In this document: one piece after another, positions 1 to 5,692 of the stretch
How positions within the stretch are numbered: the first letter of the stretch is position 1
How the letters are laid out: every line of letters starts with the position of its first letter
Program-made: the position numbers and the translations under genes
The notes under the pieces: generated by a model
What the model was told of the DNA's origin: nothing
What the model saw: only the letters and a program-made list of their open reading frames with translations
The model's database searches: none
DNA from: Actinomycetes bacterium
GTDB taxonomy: Bacteria > Actinomycetota > Acidimicrobiia > Acidimicrobiales > CADCSY01
DNA length: 9,422 nt
Assembly: GCA_025464025.1 (NCBI GenBank)
Contig: JAODBP010000316.1
Coordinates: 1-9,422 of the forward strand
Direction: 5' to 3'

Positions 1-335
1 CCGAGCGCGCCGACGCCACCGAGGACGCGCACCTTGTGCACGCCCCGCGACCGCAGGGCGTCGAGGGTGGCCTGGGGCACGGCGTGCTGCTGGGCGAGGA
101 GGACCGGCCCGATGTGGGTGCCGGCCACGTAGCTGCCGGCGAGGGCGTCGGCCGGGTCGTCGCCCCGCGCCACGACAGCGTCGGAGGCGCTGGTGAACCG
201 GTCGACGGCGAGGGCGGCGGCGGTGGCGTACCGATCGGAGCCGGCGAGCCGCCGCACCTGGGTCGGGCCCGCCGCCGCCGCTGGTGCAGCCAGCGCGACG
301 AGGGCGACGATGGTCCCGCCGATGAACCTCCGCAT
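1..335 (-). CDS. Cell wall-binding repeat 2 (CWB2) protein, N-terminal part
   Basis: Partial gene: 111 complete codons from an ATG at 335-333, running off the left edge. Residues 1-22 form a Sec-type signal peptide (MRR start, hydrophobic core IGGTIVALVALA, alanine-rich cleavage zone), so the product is exported. From residue 29 it reads RLAGSDRYATAAALAV, then GDDPADALAGSYVAG, GPVLLA and VRVLGGVGAL. This is the standard pattern of a CWB2 repeat (Pfam PF04122) followed by the start of a second one. CWB2 repeats in Gram-positive bacteria bind anionic cell-wall polymers and anchor surface or secreted proteins; actinobacterial members are often mostly repeats. Whether a catalytic domain follows cannot be seen. 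The start is supported by the signal peptide and by a leaderless-type -10 box six bases upstream. A divergent micro-ORF starts at 393. Confidence 0.88.
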   Translation of the reverse strand, partial: MRRFIGGTIVALVALAAPAAAAGPTQVRRLAGSDRYATAAALAVDRFTSASDAVVARGDDPADALAGSYVAGTHIGPVLLAQQHAVPQATLDALRSRGVHKVRVLGGVGAL

Positions 336-347
336 GGGTTGACCGTA
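336..347 (-). promoter_or_regulatory. Putative leaderless promoter of the CWB2 gene
   Basis: On the minus strand TACGGT (347-342) matches the actinobacterial -10 pattern TANNNT and is followed by six bases and then the ATG. That spacing would put the transcription start at or next to the start codon, giving a leaderless mRNA. No convincing -35 or Shine-Dalgarno sequence is seen. The element lies inside repeat block A. Confidence 0.4.
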
Positions 348-373
348 CGCCGCCGGCCCTTGCGATCCCTGCC
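336..373. repeat. Repeat block A, left copy
   Basis: A 38-base block starting GGGTTGACCGTACGCCGCC and ending GCGATCCCTGCC. It recurs at 1315-1352 with three mismatches by my hand alignment. Here it sits between the CWB2 start codon and block B. It holds the CWB2 -10 candidate on the minus strand and a TTGACC -35-like hexamer (339-344) on the plus strand. A shared promoter module is the simplest reading. Confidence 0.75.
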
Positions 374-375
374 GG

Positions 376-413
376 CGGGGCAGGGTCGGCCCATGACCGA
401 CAACGGCGAACCC
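376..413. repeat. Repeat block B, left copy
   Basis: A 38-base block beginning CGGGGCAGGGTCGGCCCATG, followed by the first codons of the 44-codon micro-ORF. It recurs at 1209-1246 with two mismatches, each changing one amino acid (T2S, N4D). In this copy its GGCAGGG (379-385) can pair with CCCTGCC (367-373) of block A, giving a 7-bp hairpin with a 5-base loop over the AGGG that would serve as ribosome binding site. Confidence 0.75.
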
Positions 414-527
414 GCGGGCGAAACCGACGAGCAGGACGGCGACCGCCCGCCGCCCGACCCCGATGCCCCCGCGATCGGCGTCCTCGAGGACGAGGCCGAC
501 CCGCCAGAGCCAAACGAACCGGCCTGA
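393..527 (+). CDS. Acidic Pro/Asp/Glu-rich micro-protein, 44 aa (copy 1)
   Basis: ATG at 393, TGA at 525-527. The product begins MTDNGEP and is rich in D, E and P, with a central PPDPDAP motif (residues 20-26) and an acidic tail. It has no signal peptide or membrane segment and is probably disordered and cytosolic. A weak Shine-Dalgarno AGGG lies seven bases before the ATG. A related ORF at 1226-1321 aligns without gaps over residues 1-27. In the eight codons P20-A27 the copies differ at five third positions and no amino acid changes, which argues for real translation. It is divergent from the CWB2 gene and ends eight bases before the stop of the minus-strand HTH gene. Function unknown. Confidence 0.55.
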   Translation: MTDNGEPAGETDEQDGDRPPPDPDAPAIGVLEDEADPPEPNEPA

Positions 528-535
528 CGCAGCGC

Positions 536-715
536 TCAGCCGGCGAGCTTCTCGACCGCCTCCACCGGGACCCGCATCCCGTGCGCCGTCCGGAGCCCCG
601 GGAGGTCGCCCCGCTCCAAGAGGTCGTACGCCTCGCGGGTCGTGATCCCAAGGCGACGACCCACCTCTGGCATCGAGAGCAGCGGGCCTTTCTCGGCCTC
701 CGTCACGTCGTCCAT
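536..715 (-). CDS. Small excisionase/MerR-like helix-turn-helix protein, 59 aa
   Basis: ATG at 715-713, TGA at 538-536. A GGAG Shine-Dalgarno (726-723) lies seven bases upstream, which fixes the start. The product has a short acidic N-terminus, then LLSMPEVGRRLGITTREAYD and LLERGDLPGLRTAHGMRVPV, ending VEAVEKLAG. This is the layout of the HTH_17/excisionase family (winged HTH): LLT-x-EVA-x-RLG-V at the first helices, an R-G-x-LP-x-x-R turn, and a wing ending in a hydrophobic-P-x-x-A-x-x-x-L helix. Such proteins bind DNA as excisionases (directionality factors) or as small regulators. No integrase is visible, so a regulatory role is as likely as excision. It is the last ORF of a minus-strand group, 16 bases after the ORF at 732-911. 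The 16-bp palindrome at 911-926 is a candidate binding site (inference). Confidence 0.8.
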   Translation of the reverse strand: MDDVTEAEKGPLLSMPEVGRRLGITTREAYDLLERGDLPGLRTAHGMRVPVEAVEKLAG

Positions 716-731
716 CGTAGGGCTCCGTTCA

Positions 732-911
732 TCATCCGTCGTGGGGGAAGTCGGGCCAAAGGCCGTCGAACAACAGCAGCCGCTGATCCTCGAGCGTCAT
801 GACGAGACCCAGGTGCCGCGTGCTCTCCAGGGCGTCGATCGCGTCGTCGACAGCGGCGAGGACGTCGAGCACGACCGATCGCGAGAAGCAGATCTCCTCC
901 GGCACCGCCAT
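732..911 (-). CDS. Small hypothetical protein, 59 aa, upstream of HTH gene
   Basis: ATG at 911-909, TGA at 734-732; not recognised. The product begins MAVPEEICFS, then has an amphipathic helix around residues 12-31 (VVLDVLAAVDDAIDALESTR), a second helical part (LVMTLEDQRLLLF) and an acidic aromatic end (DGLWPDFPHDG). It is acidic and soluble, with no signal peptide or membrane segment. Codon use is mostly G/C-ending, so it looks coding. The HTH gene starts 16 bases after its stop, consistent with co-transcription. No good ribosome binding site is seen; the start lies at the edge of a perfect 16-bp palindrome. It could be a partner or antitoxin-like protein of a small cassette, but nothing in the sequence shows this. 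Confidence 0.55.
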   Translation of the reverse strand: MAVPEEICFSRSVVLDVLAAVDDAIDALESTRHLGLVMTLEDQRLLLFDGLWPDFPHDG

Positions 912-926
912 GCGACCATGGTCGCA
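911..926. promoter_or_regulatory. Perfect 16-bp palindrome, candidate operator
   Basis: TGCGACCATGGTCGCA is its own reverse complement over all 16 bases. Its left end overlaps the first base of the start codon of the 59-codon ORF at 732-911. A repressor bound here would block transcription or initiation of the ORF pair. It could also fold as a hairpin over the translation start in mRNA. The small HTH protein encoded downstream is the obvious candidate ligand, by inference only. Confidence 0.45.
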
Positions 927-981
927 GCGAGGTGTGACAGCAAGCCGTCGGGACCACCGACGCCGGTGCTTGTCGGACCAG

Positions 982-1197
982 CTAGTGCCGGTGTCTCATG
1001 TCGTCAGGCCGAGCGAGAAGGCGGAGGAGATGCAGGTACGCCAGATCTGGAAGATCCGCCGGTATCTCGCCATCGTGCGACCTCAACAGTGCCTGATCCG
1101 TTCTCGCGGCGTCTTCCCCCCAAATGAGCCTGCCATTCAGCGTGTAGCGCCCGTGGAGCGATTGGTCCGGCGCAAAGACAGAACACCGCCGACCCAT
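982..1197 (-). CDS. Hypothetical protein, 71 aa, atypical codon use
   Basis: ATG at 1197-1195, TAG at 984-982; family not recognised. The product begins MGRRCSVFAPDQSLHGRY, continues LNGRLIWGEDAARTD, and has a helical Leu-rich end (DLPDLAYLHLLRLLARPDD) closing with HRH. No signal peptide or membrane segment. Codon use departs from the long genes of the window: AGA, ATA, TTG, CAA, AAT and other A/T-ending codons appear, and the line 1081-1140 counts 60% GC against 77% in 2281-2340 inside the mannosidase gene. This suggests recent acquisition, or a non-coding stretch open by chance. It ends 70 bases before the next minus-strand ORF and starts 28 bases from the divergent micro-ORF at 1226. The start is uncertain, as only a weak GGGCG precedes it. 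Confidence 0.4.
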   Translation of the reverse strand: MGRRCSVFAPDQSLHGRYTLNGRLIWGEDAARTDQALLRSHDGEIPADLPDLAYLHLLRLLARPDDMRHRH

Positions 1198-1208
1198 GCC
1201 ATCGCCCG

Positions 1209-1246
1209 CGGGGCAGGGTCGGCCCATGAGCGACGACGGCGAACCC
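1209..1246. repeat. Repeat block B, right copy
   Basis: Second copy of block B, 36 of 38 bases identical to 376-413 by hand alignment, carrying the leader and first seven codons of the 31-codon micro-ORF. Unlike the left copy, it is preceded only by a possible remnant of block A (TGCCATC at 1197-1203 against TGCGATC at 361-367). Its GGGTCGG (1216-1222) forms an inverted repeat with CCGACCC (1189-1195) at the start of the divergent 71-codon ORF. Confidence 0.75.
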
Positions 1247-1321
1247 ACGAGGCCACCGGACGGCGGAGCACGCCGACAACGCCCTCCTGACCCCGACGCC
1301 CCGGCCTGCGCGTGGGGTTGA
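1226..1321 (+). CDS. Micro-protein, 31 aa, truncated paralogue (copy 2)
   Basis: ATG at 1226, TGA at 1319-1321. The product begins MSDDGEP and contains RPPDPDAPA, parallel to the ORF at 393-527. Over codons 20-27 (PPDPDAPA) the copies differ only at five synonymous third positions. The acidic tail of copy 1 is missing: after A27 the frame reads CAWG and stops inside block A'. That makes it a 3'-truncated duplicate, either a short functional version or a decaying copy. The same AGGG lies seven bases before the ATG. It ends 51 bases before the GH38 start and could be its upstream partner, although no product relationship is evident. Confidence 0.45.
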   Translation: MSDDGEPTRPPDGGARRQRPPDPDAPACAWG

Positions 1322-1352
1322 CCGTACGCCGCCAGCCGGTGCGATCCCTGCC
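1315..1352. repeat. Repeat block A, right copy, upstream of GH38
   Basis: Second copy of block A, 35 of 38 bases identical to 336-373. It ends about 20 bases before the mannosidase start codon. On the plus strand it offers TTGACC (1318-1323) and, 19 bases later, GATCCC preceded by TGC (an extended -10-like arrangement). Both elements are conserved in the left copy. The -10 is poor and the spacer long, so promoter function is only possible. Confidence 0.65.
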
Positions 1353-1372
1353 CGACGCGCGAGGGTGGGGCG

Positions 1373-3958
1373 ATGGAGGTCACGGTCGTCCCCCACACGC
1401 ACTGGGACCGCGAGTGGTACTCGTCGTTCCAGACCTTCCGCCTGCGGCTGGTCGACCTGCTCGACGACGTGCTCCCCCGGTTGGAGTCCGACCCGTCGCT
1501 GGCCCACTTCTTGCTCGACGGCCAGCTCGCCATGGTCGACGACTACCTCGCCGTGCGCCCGGCCGCCGAGGCCGCCCTGCGACGCTTGAACGGCGCCGGC
1601 CGCATCTCCATGGGGCCGTGGTACGTGCTCATGGACGAGTTCCTCGTGTCCGGCGAGACGATGGTGCGCAACCTCCAGCTCGGCCTCGACCGCGCCGCCG
1701 CCTTCGGCGGTGCCATGGAGGTCGGCTACCTCCCCGACATGTTCGGCCACGTGGCCCAGGTGCCCCAGCTCCTGCGCCAGTTCGGCTTCGAGCACGCCGT
1801 GGTGTGGCGGGGCGTCCCCGAGGCGGTCGACAAGGACGCCTTCTGGTGGTCGGCCCCCGACGGCTCGACCGTGCGGGCCCAGTACCTCTGGCCCGAGGGC
1901 TACGGCAACGGCGCCGACCTGCCCGACGACGGCAAGGGCCTGGTCGAGCAGGTGCGGGCCCACCTCGACGTCATGGGCGATGCCTGCACCGGCTCGCTCC
2001 TCTGGATGCACGGCACCGACCACCAGGTGCCGAGCGACCACCTCGGCCGGGTGGTCGCCGAGGCCAACGCCCTGCAGGACGAGCTGCACTTCACCGTCGC
2101 GCCGCTCGCCGGCCACCTGGCCGCCGGGGCGACGACCGGGCTGCCGTCGATCACCGGCGAGCTGCGGTCCGGTGCCCGCGCCAACCTGCTCATGGGCGTC
2201 GCCTCGAACCGCGTCGACGTGAAGCAGGCCGCGGCCCGGGCCGAGCGGTCGCTCGAACGGCGGGCCGAGCCGCTGTCCGCCCTGTTCCTGCCGGCCGAGC
2301 GCTGGCCCGGCGCCCTGCTCGACGTGGCCTGGCTCGAGGTCATCCGCAACTCGGCCCACGACTCGATCTGCGCCTGCTCGGCCGACGACGTGTGCACCGC
2401 CGTGCTCCATCGCTACGCCGAGGCCACCGCCATCGCCGACGGGCTCGGCGACCGAGCCCTGCAGGCCGCCGGGGCGTCGGTGTCGACCGCCGGCGCCGTG
2501 GTCGTCAACGCCTCGGCCCGCGCCCGGTCCGGGCTGGTGTCGCTCCGCCTCCCCGGCATCGGCGAGGTGCCGCGCATCCAGGTCGTCGAGGTCCGCCCCC
2601 CGGTGCTCGTCGACGAGGTGGTCGACGACCACCGCCAGGTCCTCGACCGCTGGCGCAGCCAGGAGGTCGAGCCGGGCACGTACGTGCACCGGGTCGACAT
2701 CGACGAGCGCGACGACCACGTCGAGGTCACGCTCCACGCCGCCGACAAGCTGCTCGCCAACCTCGTCCTCGACGACGTGAAGGCCCACCTCGACACCCTC
2801 ACCGGCCCGTTCCACGTGCGCCTGGTGCAGCCGTCGGTCACCGAGCTGCTGGCCCGGGTCGAGGCGCCCGGCTACGGGTGGTCGACGTGGACGCCGCTCG
2901 AGGTCGGCCCTGTCGTCGTCGACCCGCAGTCGATGCGCAACGGCCTCGTCACCGTCGAGGTGGCCGACGACGGCACGTTCTCGGTCGACGGCCTGACCGG
3001 CTTCGACCGGCTGGTCGACGACGGCGACCACGGCGACACCTACAACTACACGCCGCCTGCCCACGATCGGGTGGTCGACGAGCCGACCTCGATCACCGTG
3101 CATCGCGCCGAGGTCGGGCCGTTGCGCGGTCGCATCCGCGTCACCCGCACCTACGACTGGCCCGAGCGGGTCAACGACGGGAGCCGGAGCCGGGTCGGGT
3201 CCCGGCCCACCGTCGTCACCACCACGATCGAGGTCCGGGCCGGCGAGCGGCTGGTCCGGGTCACCACCGAGCTCGACAACCAGAGCGACGACCACCGCGT
3301 CCGCGCCTGGTTCCCCCTCCCCGACCCGGACGCGCCGACCTCCCGGGCCGAGTGCGCCTTCGCCGTCGTCGAACGGGGCCGCGAGGCGGAGGGCGGCCCG
3401 AGCGAGCAGGCGCTGCCCACGTTCCCGTCCCGGCGCTTCGTCCAGGCCGGCGGGCTCACCGTCGTGCACGACGGCCTGCTCGAGTACGAGCTCGTCGGCG
3501 ACCACCTCGCCCTCACCCTCCTCCGAGCCACCGGGATGCTGTCGCGGGTCGAGCTGGCCAACCGGCCCCTTCCGGCGGGGCCGCCCGACCGCCTCGACGG
3601 GCCGCAGGTGCGAGGCCGCCACACGTTCCGCTACGGCGTGGCCGTCGGCGACGTCGACCCCTACGCCCTCGTCGACGACGCCTTCCTCCCGCTCGAGGTG
3701 GCCCGGTCCGACGGCACCGGCGATCGCCCGGCGACGGGCACCGCCCTCGACGTCTCGGGCGCCGAGGTCTCCGCCCTCCGCCGGGTCGAAGGCACCCTCG
3801 AGCTGCGCATGTTCAACCCGACGGCCGAGCCCACCGAGGTGCGGCTGCCCGGCCGCTCGGGCTGGCTGGTCGACCTCCGCGGCCGTCCCCTCACCCGCTT
3901 CGACGGGGGCTTCCCGCTGCCCCCCTGGGCCATCGCCACGGCGAGGCTGGCGGACTGA
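1373..3958 (+). CDS. GH38 alpha-mannosidase (MngB-like)
   Basis: Complete, 861 residues, cytosolic (no signal peptide). It hydrolyses terminal alpha-mannosides with retention of configuration, using a zinc-bound active site. The N-terminus VVPHTHWDREW carries the GH38 signature, with H10 and D12 as zinc ligands. GYLPDMFGHVAQVPQLL follows with D122 as expected nucleophile and zinc ligand; the fourth ligand H329 lies in RNSAHDSICACS. Order: catalytic (beta/alpha) domain about 2-280, helical bundle about 285-365, then C-terminal beta-sandwich domains to 861, with WFPLPDPDAP near residue 645. Length matches bacterial enzymes such as E. coli MngB (877 aa, mannosylglycerate hydrolase), but the substrate cannot be read from sequence; other alpha-mannosides are equally possible. 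The ATG is supported by the signature starting at residue 3 and by GAGGGTGGGG just upstream. No sugar transporter or phosphotransferase gene is adjacent. All key residues are present. Confidence 0.93.
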   Translation: MEVTVVPHTHWDREWYSSFQTFRLRLVDLLDDVLPRLESDPSLAHFLLDGQLAMVDDYLAVRPAAEAALRRLNGAGRISMGPWYVLMDEFLVSGETMVRNLQLGLDRAAAFGGAMEVGYLPDMFGHVAQVPQLLRQFGFEHAVVWRGVPEAVDKDAFWWSAPDGSTVRAQYLWPEGYGNGADLPDDGKGLVEQVRAHLDVMGDACTGSLLWMHGTDHQVPSDHLGRVVAEANALQDELHFTVAPLAGHLAAGATTGLPSITGELRSGARANLLMGVASNRVDVKQAAARAERSLERRAEPLSALFLPAERWPGALLDVAWLEVIRNSAHDSICACSADDVCTAVLHRYAEATAIADGLGDRALQAAGASVSTAGAVVVNASARARSGLVSLRLPGIGEVPRIQVVEVRPPVLVDEVVDDHRQVLDRWRSQEVEPGTYVHRVDIDERDDHVEVTLHAADKLLANLVLDDVKAHLDTLTGPFHVRLVQPSVTELLARVEAPGYGWSTWTPLEVGPVVVDPQSMRNGLVTVEVADDGTFSVDGLTGFDRLVDDGDHGDTYNYTPPAHDRVVDEPTSITVHRAEVGPLRGRIRVTRTYDWPERVNDGSRSRVGSRPTVVTTTIEVRAGERLVRVTTELDNQSDDHRVRAWFPLPDPDAPTSRAECAFAVVERGREAEGGPSEQALPTFPSRRFVQAGGLTVVHDGLLEYELVGDHLALTLLRATGMLSRVELANRPLPAGPPDRLDGPQVRGRHTFRYGVAVGDVDPYALVDDAFLPLEVARSDGTGDRPATGTALDVSGAEVSALRRVEGTLELRMFNPTAEPTEVRLPGRSGWLVDLRGRPLTRFDGGFPLPPWAIATARLAD

Positions 3959-3989
3959 GAGAAGAGAAGGCAGCGCCGAGAGGCCGACT

Positions 3990-4079
3990 GGCCCGGTCCC
4001 GCCCCGAAGCGGACGGCGTCGCGGACCAAGGTGGATCCGTCGCGGCGGTCAGCGGCGTCCGCCGGGGCGGGGCCGGGTC
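3990..4079. terminator. Large imperfect hairpin between convergent genes
   Basis: Bases 3990-4006 pair with 4063-4079 (17 bp, two of them G-U on the plus-strand RNA). After a two-base AA bulge, 4009-4015 pair with 4056-4062 (7 bp), and 4017-4018 with 4053-4054. The arms are GC-rich and the loop is about 34 bases. It begins 31 bases after the GH38 stop and ends 81 bases before the stop of the convergent gene, so it could end transcription from both sides. There is no T-run, so it is not a classic intrinsic terminator. Confidence 0.5.
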
Positions 4080-4101
4080 AGGCGGCCGGAGGCTCGATCT
4101 C

Positions 4102-4150
4102 GCGCCGAAGGCGCCGCACGCGAAGCCATCTCGGCCCGCGCCGCAGGCGC
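4102..4150. repeat. Two similar small stem-loops in the convergent spacer
   Basis: GCGCCGAAGGCGC (4102-4114) and GCGCCGCAGGCGC (4138-4150) are each 5-bp perfect stems with three-base loops, differing only at the middle loop base. The second lies 10 bases past the stop of the minus-strand gene at 4161. They may help end or stabilise that transcript. In DNA this GC-rich, short GCGCC/GGCGC pairs can also arise by chance. Confidence 0.35.
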
Positions 4151-4160
4151 CCCGTTCGCG

Positions 4161-5690
4161 TCAGCGGCGCTTCAACGTGACCTGAGTGCCCGGCGGGAGC
4201 ACGGGCGCCAGCAGCGCGTCCCCTCGCAGCTCGGTGGTCGACCACGTCGGGTCGAGGCCGGGCACGGTGAAGCGCACCGGGCCGACGCCGGCGTGGGGCT
4301 CGAGCTCCCACAGGAGCGCGGGCCGGTCGCCGTGCCAGCGGATGCCGAAGGAGAGCGCGCCGAACGCCGTCGGCGCGTCGTGCACCTCGACGCCGCGGCC
4401 GAACCAGTCCTCGGGCACGTCCGACAGCAGCACCAGCCCGTCGGCGACCTCGTGCACCAGGAGGTCGCGCACCAGGACGAGGAAGCGAGCGGAGACCTCG
4501 AGCGGCCACGACCACGTCGGTGTGGCCCCGTCGAGCAGGGCGGTCAGGTCCGACCAGCGCGGCGACGGCGACCCGGCGACCGGACCGGCCAGCTTCCGCG
4601 CCGCCGAGGCCGCCTGGACCTCACCCCCGACCTCGAGCAGCTCGGCGGCGTCGAGCAGGAGCGGCGAGCCCTTGGGCAGCCGATCGGCCAGGTGGGCGAC
4701 GTCCTCCACCACGCTGCGGGCCAGGGCCTCGTCGCGGTGGCGGTGCCAGTGCCCGGCCAGGGCGGCGATGCCGGCCGCATCCGGATCCGACGCCAGCACC
4801 TCGGCCGCCTCGACGGCGCAGCCGTAGCGGTCGAGGGCCCCGGCCACCTCCACCGGCGCGCCAGGGGCGTCGTGGCGGAACAGCAGCGACCGCCGGTTGG
4901 CGTCGACGGCCGAGGTCAACCGGTCGTCGGGCAGCACCAGGCGCACACCCCGGTCGCCGTGGACCTTCCAACCGTTGACCACCTGGTCGGCTGTCGGCAG
5001 CGACGGCAGCTTCCGCAGCTCGGTCGGGCCGAGCGGGATCGCCACCCGCACCGTGGTGCGATGGGCCAGCGGCCAGACGTAGGCGGCGTTGGCCTGCCCG
5101 AACGTCGACACCACCGAGCTGAGGTCGGTGCCGGCCTCGCCGAGCAGCACCTGCTCGGACACGTCGTCCTCGTACGAGCTCGCCGCCCGGTTCGGCGGCT
5201 TGGGCAGCAGCAGCACGACCCGCCCGTCGGCCACCACCGCGGTGTCGGCCTCGACGTCGATGCGACCGATCGCGCCCGAGCCAGCGTGGTCGTAGGGCCG
5301 CACGGCGACGGCCAGCGCCACCGGCACCGGGCTCTGGTTCTCCCACTCGACGACGACCAGCTCGTCGGCGCCGGCCCGCACGGCGAACACCCGCTGGACG
5401 ATGTCGCCGCTCGGCACCCGCATCGCCGTCTCCACGACGGGCGTGTCGTCCACGAGTCGCTGGCGCACGGCGACCTCGCGCGCCGGCACGTGCCACCGGT
5501 CGTCGGCCCCGATCCACCAGTCGATCGACCAGCCGGCCCCGGTCGAGACCAGTCCGCGCGAGTCGACGCTCGCCTCGAGCGGCGAGTCGAGGTTGCCGAC
5601 GGCGGTGACCGGGCCGCCGTGGGGGCCGATCCATCTCTCCGGCACGGGGTGCCGGGGCGCGTCGCGACGGCGGCGGGAGAACAGGCCCAT
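4161..5690 (-). CDS. Uncharacterised 509-aa protein, glycosidase-like C-terminal architecture
   Basis: ATG at 5690-5688, two bases after the gpsA stop, so the two are almost certainly co-transcribed and translationally coupled; an in-frame GTG at 5702-5700 is an alternative start. There is no signal peptide; the N-terminus is basic (MGLFSRRRRD). Residues 20-225 look like a beta-sandwich (WSIDWWIGADDRWHVP, VVVEWENQSPVPVALAVAVR). Residues 285-370 are helical (DRYGCAVEAAEVLA, GHWHRHRDEALA). From 395 to the end the pattern HEVADGLVLLSDVPEDWFGR then DAPTAFGALSFGIRW resembles the segment after the barrel in (alpha/alpha)6 glycoside hydrolases, where a W near a G-x-x-hydrophobic turn precedes an APT-x-FG strand. 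The helical part is too short for a full six-hairpin barrel and no catalytic acid can be assigned, so it may be a non-catalytic relative. It converges on the GH38 gene. Function not known. Confidence 0.8.
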   Translation of the reverse strand: MGLFSRRRRDAPRHPVPERWIGPHGGPVTAVGNLDSPLEASVDSRGLVSTGAGWSIDWWIGADDRWHVPAREVAVRQRLVDDTPVVETAMRVPSGDIVQRVFAVRAGADELVVVEWENQSPVPVALAVAVRPYDHAGSGAIGRIDVEADTAVVADGRVVLLLPKPPNRAASSYEDDVSEQVLLGEAGTDLSSVVSTFGQANAAYVWPLAHRTTVRVAIPLGPTELRKLPSLPTADQVVNGWKVHGDRGVRLVLPDDRLTSAVDANRRSLLFRHDAPGAPVEVAGALDRYGCAVEAAEVLASDPDAAGIAALAGHWHRHRDEALARSVVEDVAHLADRLPKGSPLLLDAAELLEVGGEVQAASAARKLAGPVAGSPSPRWSDLTALLDGATPTWSWPLEVSARFLVLVRDLLVHEVADGLVLLSDVPEDWFGRGVEVHDAPTAFGALSFGIRWHGDRPALLWELEPHAGVGPVRFTVPGLDPTWSTTELRGDALLAPVLPPGTQVTLKRR

Positions 5691-5692
5691 CG

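Noticed and set aside
36..392. In-frame upstream extension of the 44-codon micro-ORF
   Set aside because: Positions 36-335 are the antisense of the CWB2 gene, and the related copy at 1226 shares similarity only from just before the internal ATG.
536..1197. Insertion sequence or integrative element boundaries
   Set aside because: No transposase, integrase, terminal inverted repeats or tRNA target was found; the flanking repeats are in different order on the two sides and contain micro-ORF coding sequence.
1004..3622. 872-codon open frame on the minus strand opposite the GH38 gene
   Set aside because: It is antisense to a gene with intact catalytic motifs; its product is a low-complexity run of G, V, D, A and R without any family pattern, as expected opposite GC-ending codons. 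Other long antisense or shifted frames (4293-6170 plus, 6033-7208 minus, 7151-8152 minus) were dismissed for the same reason.
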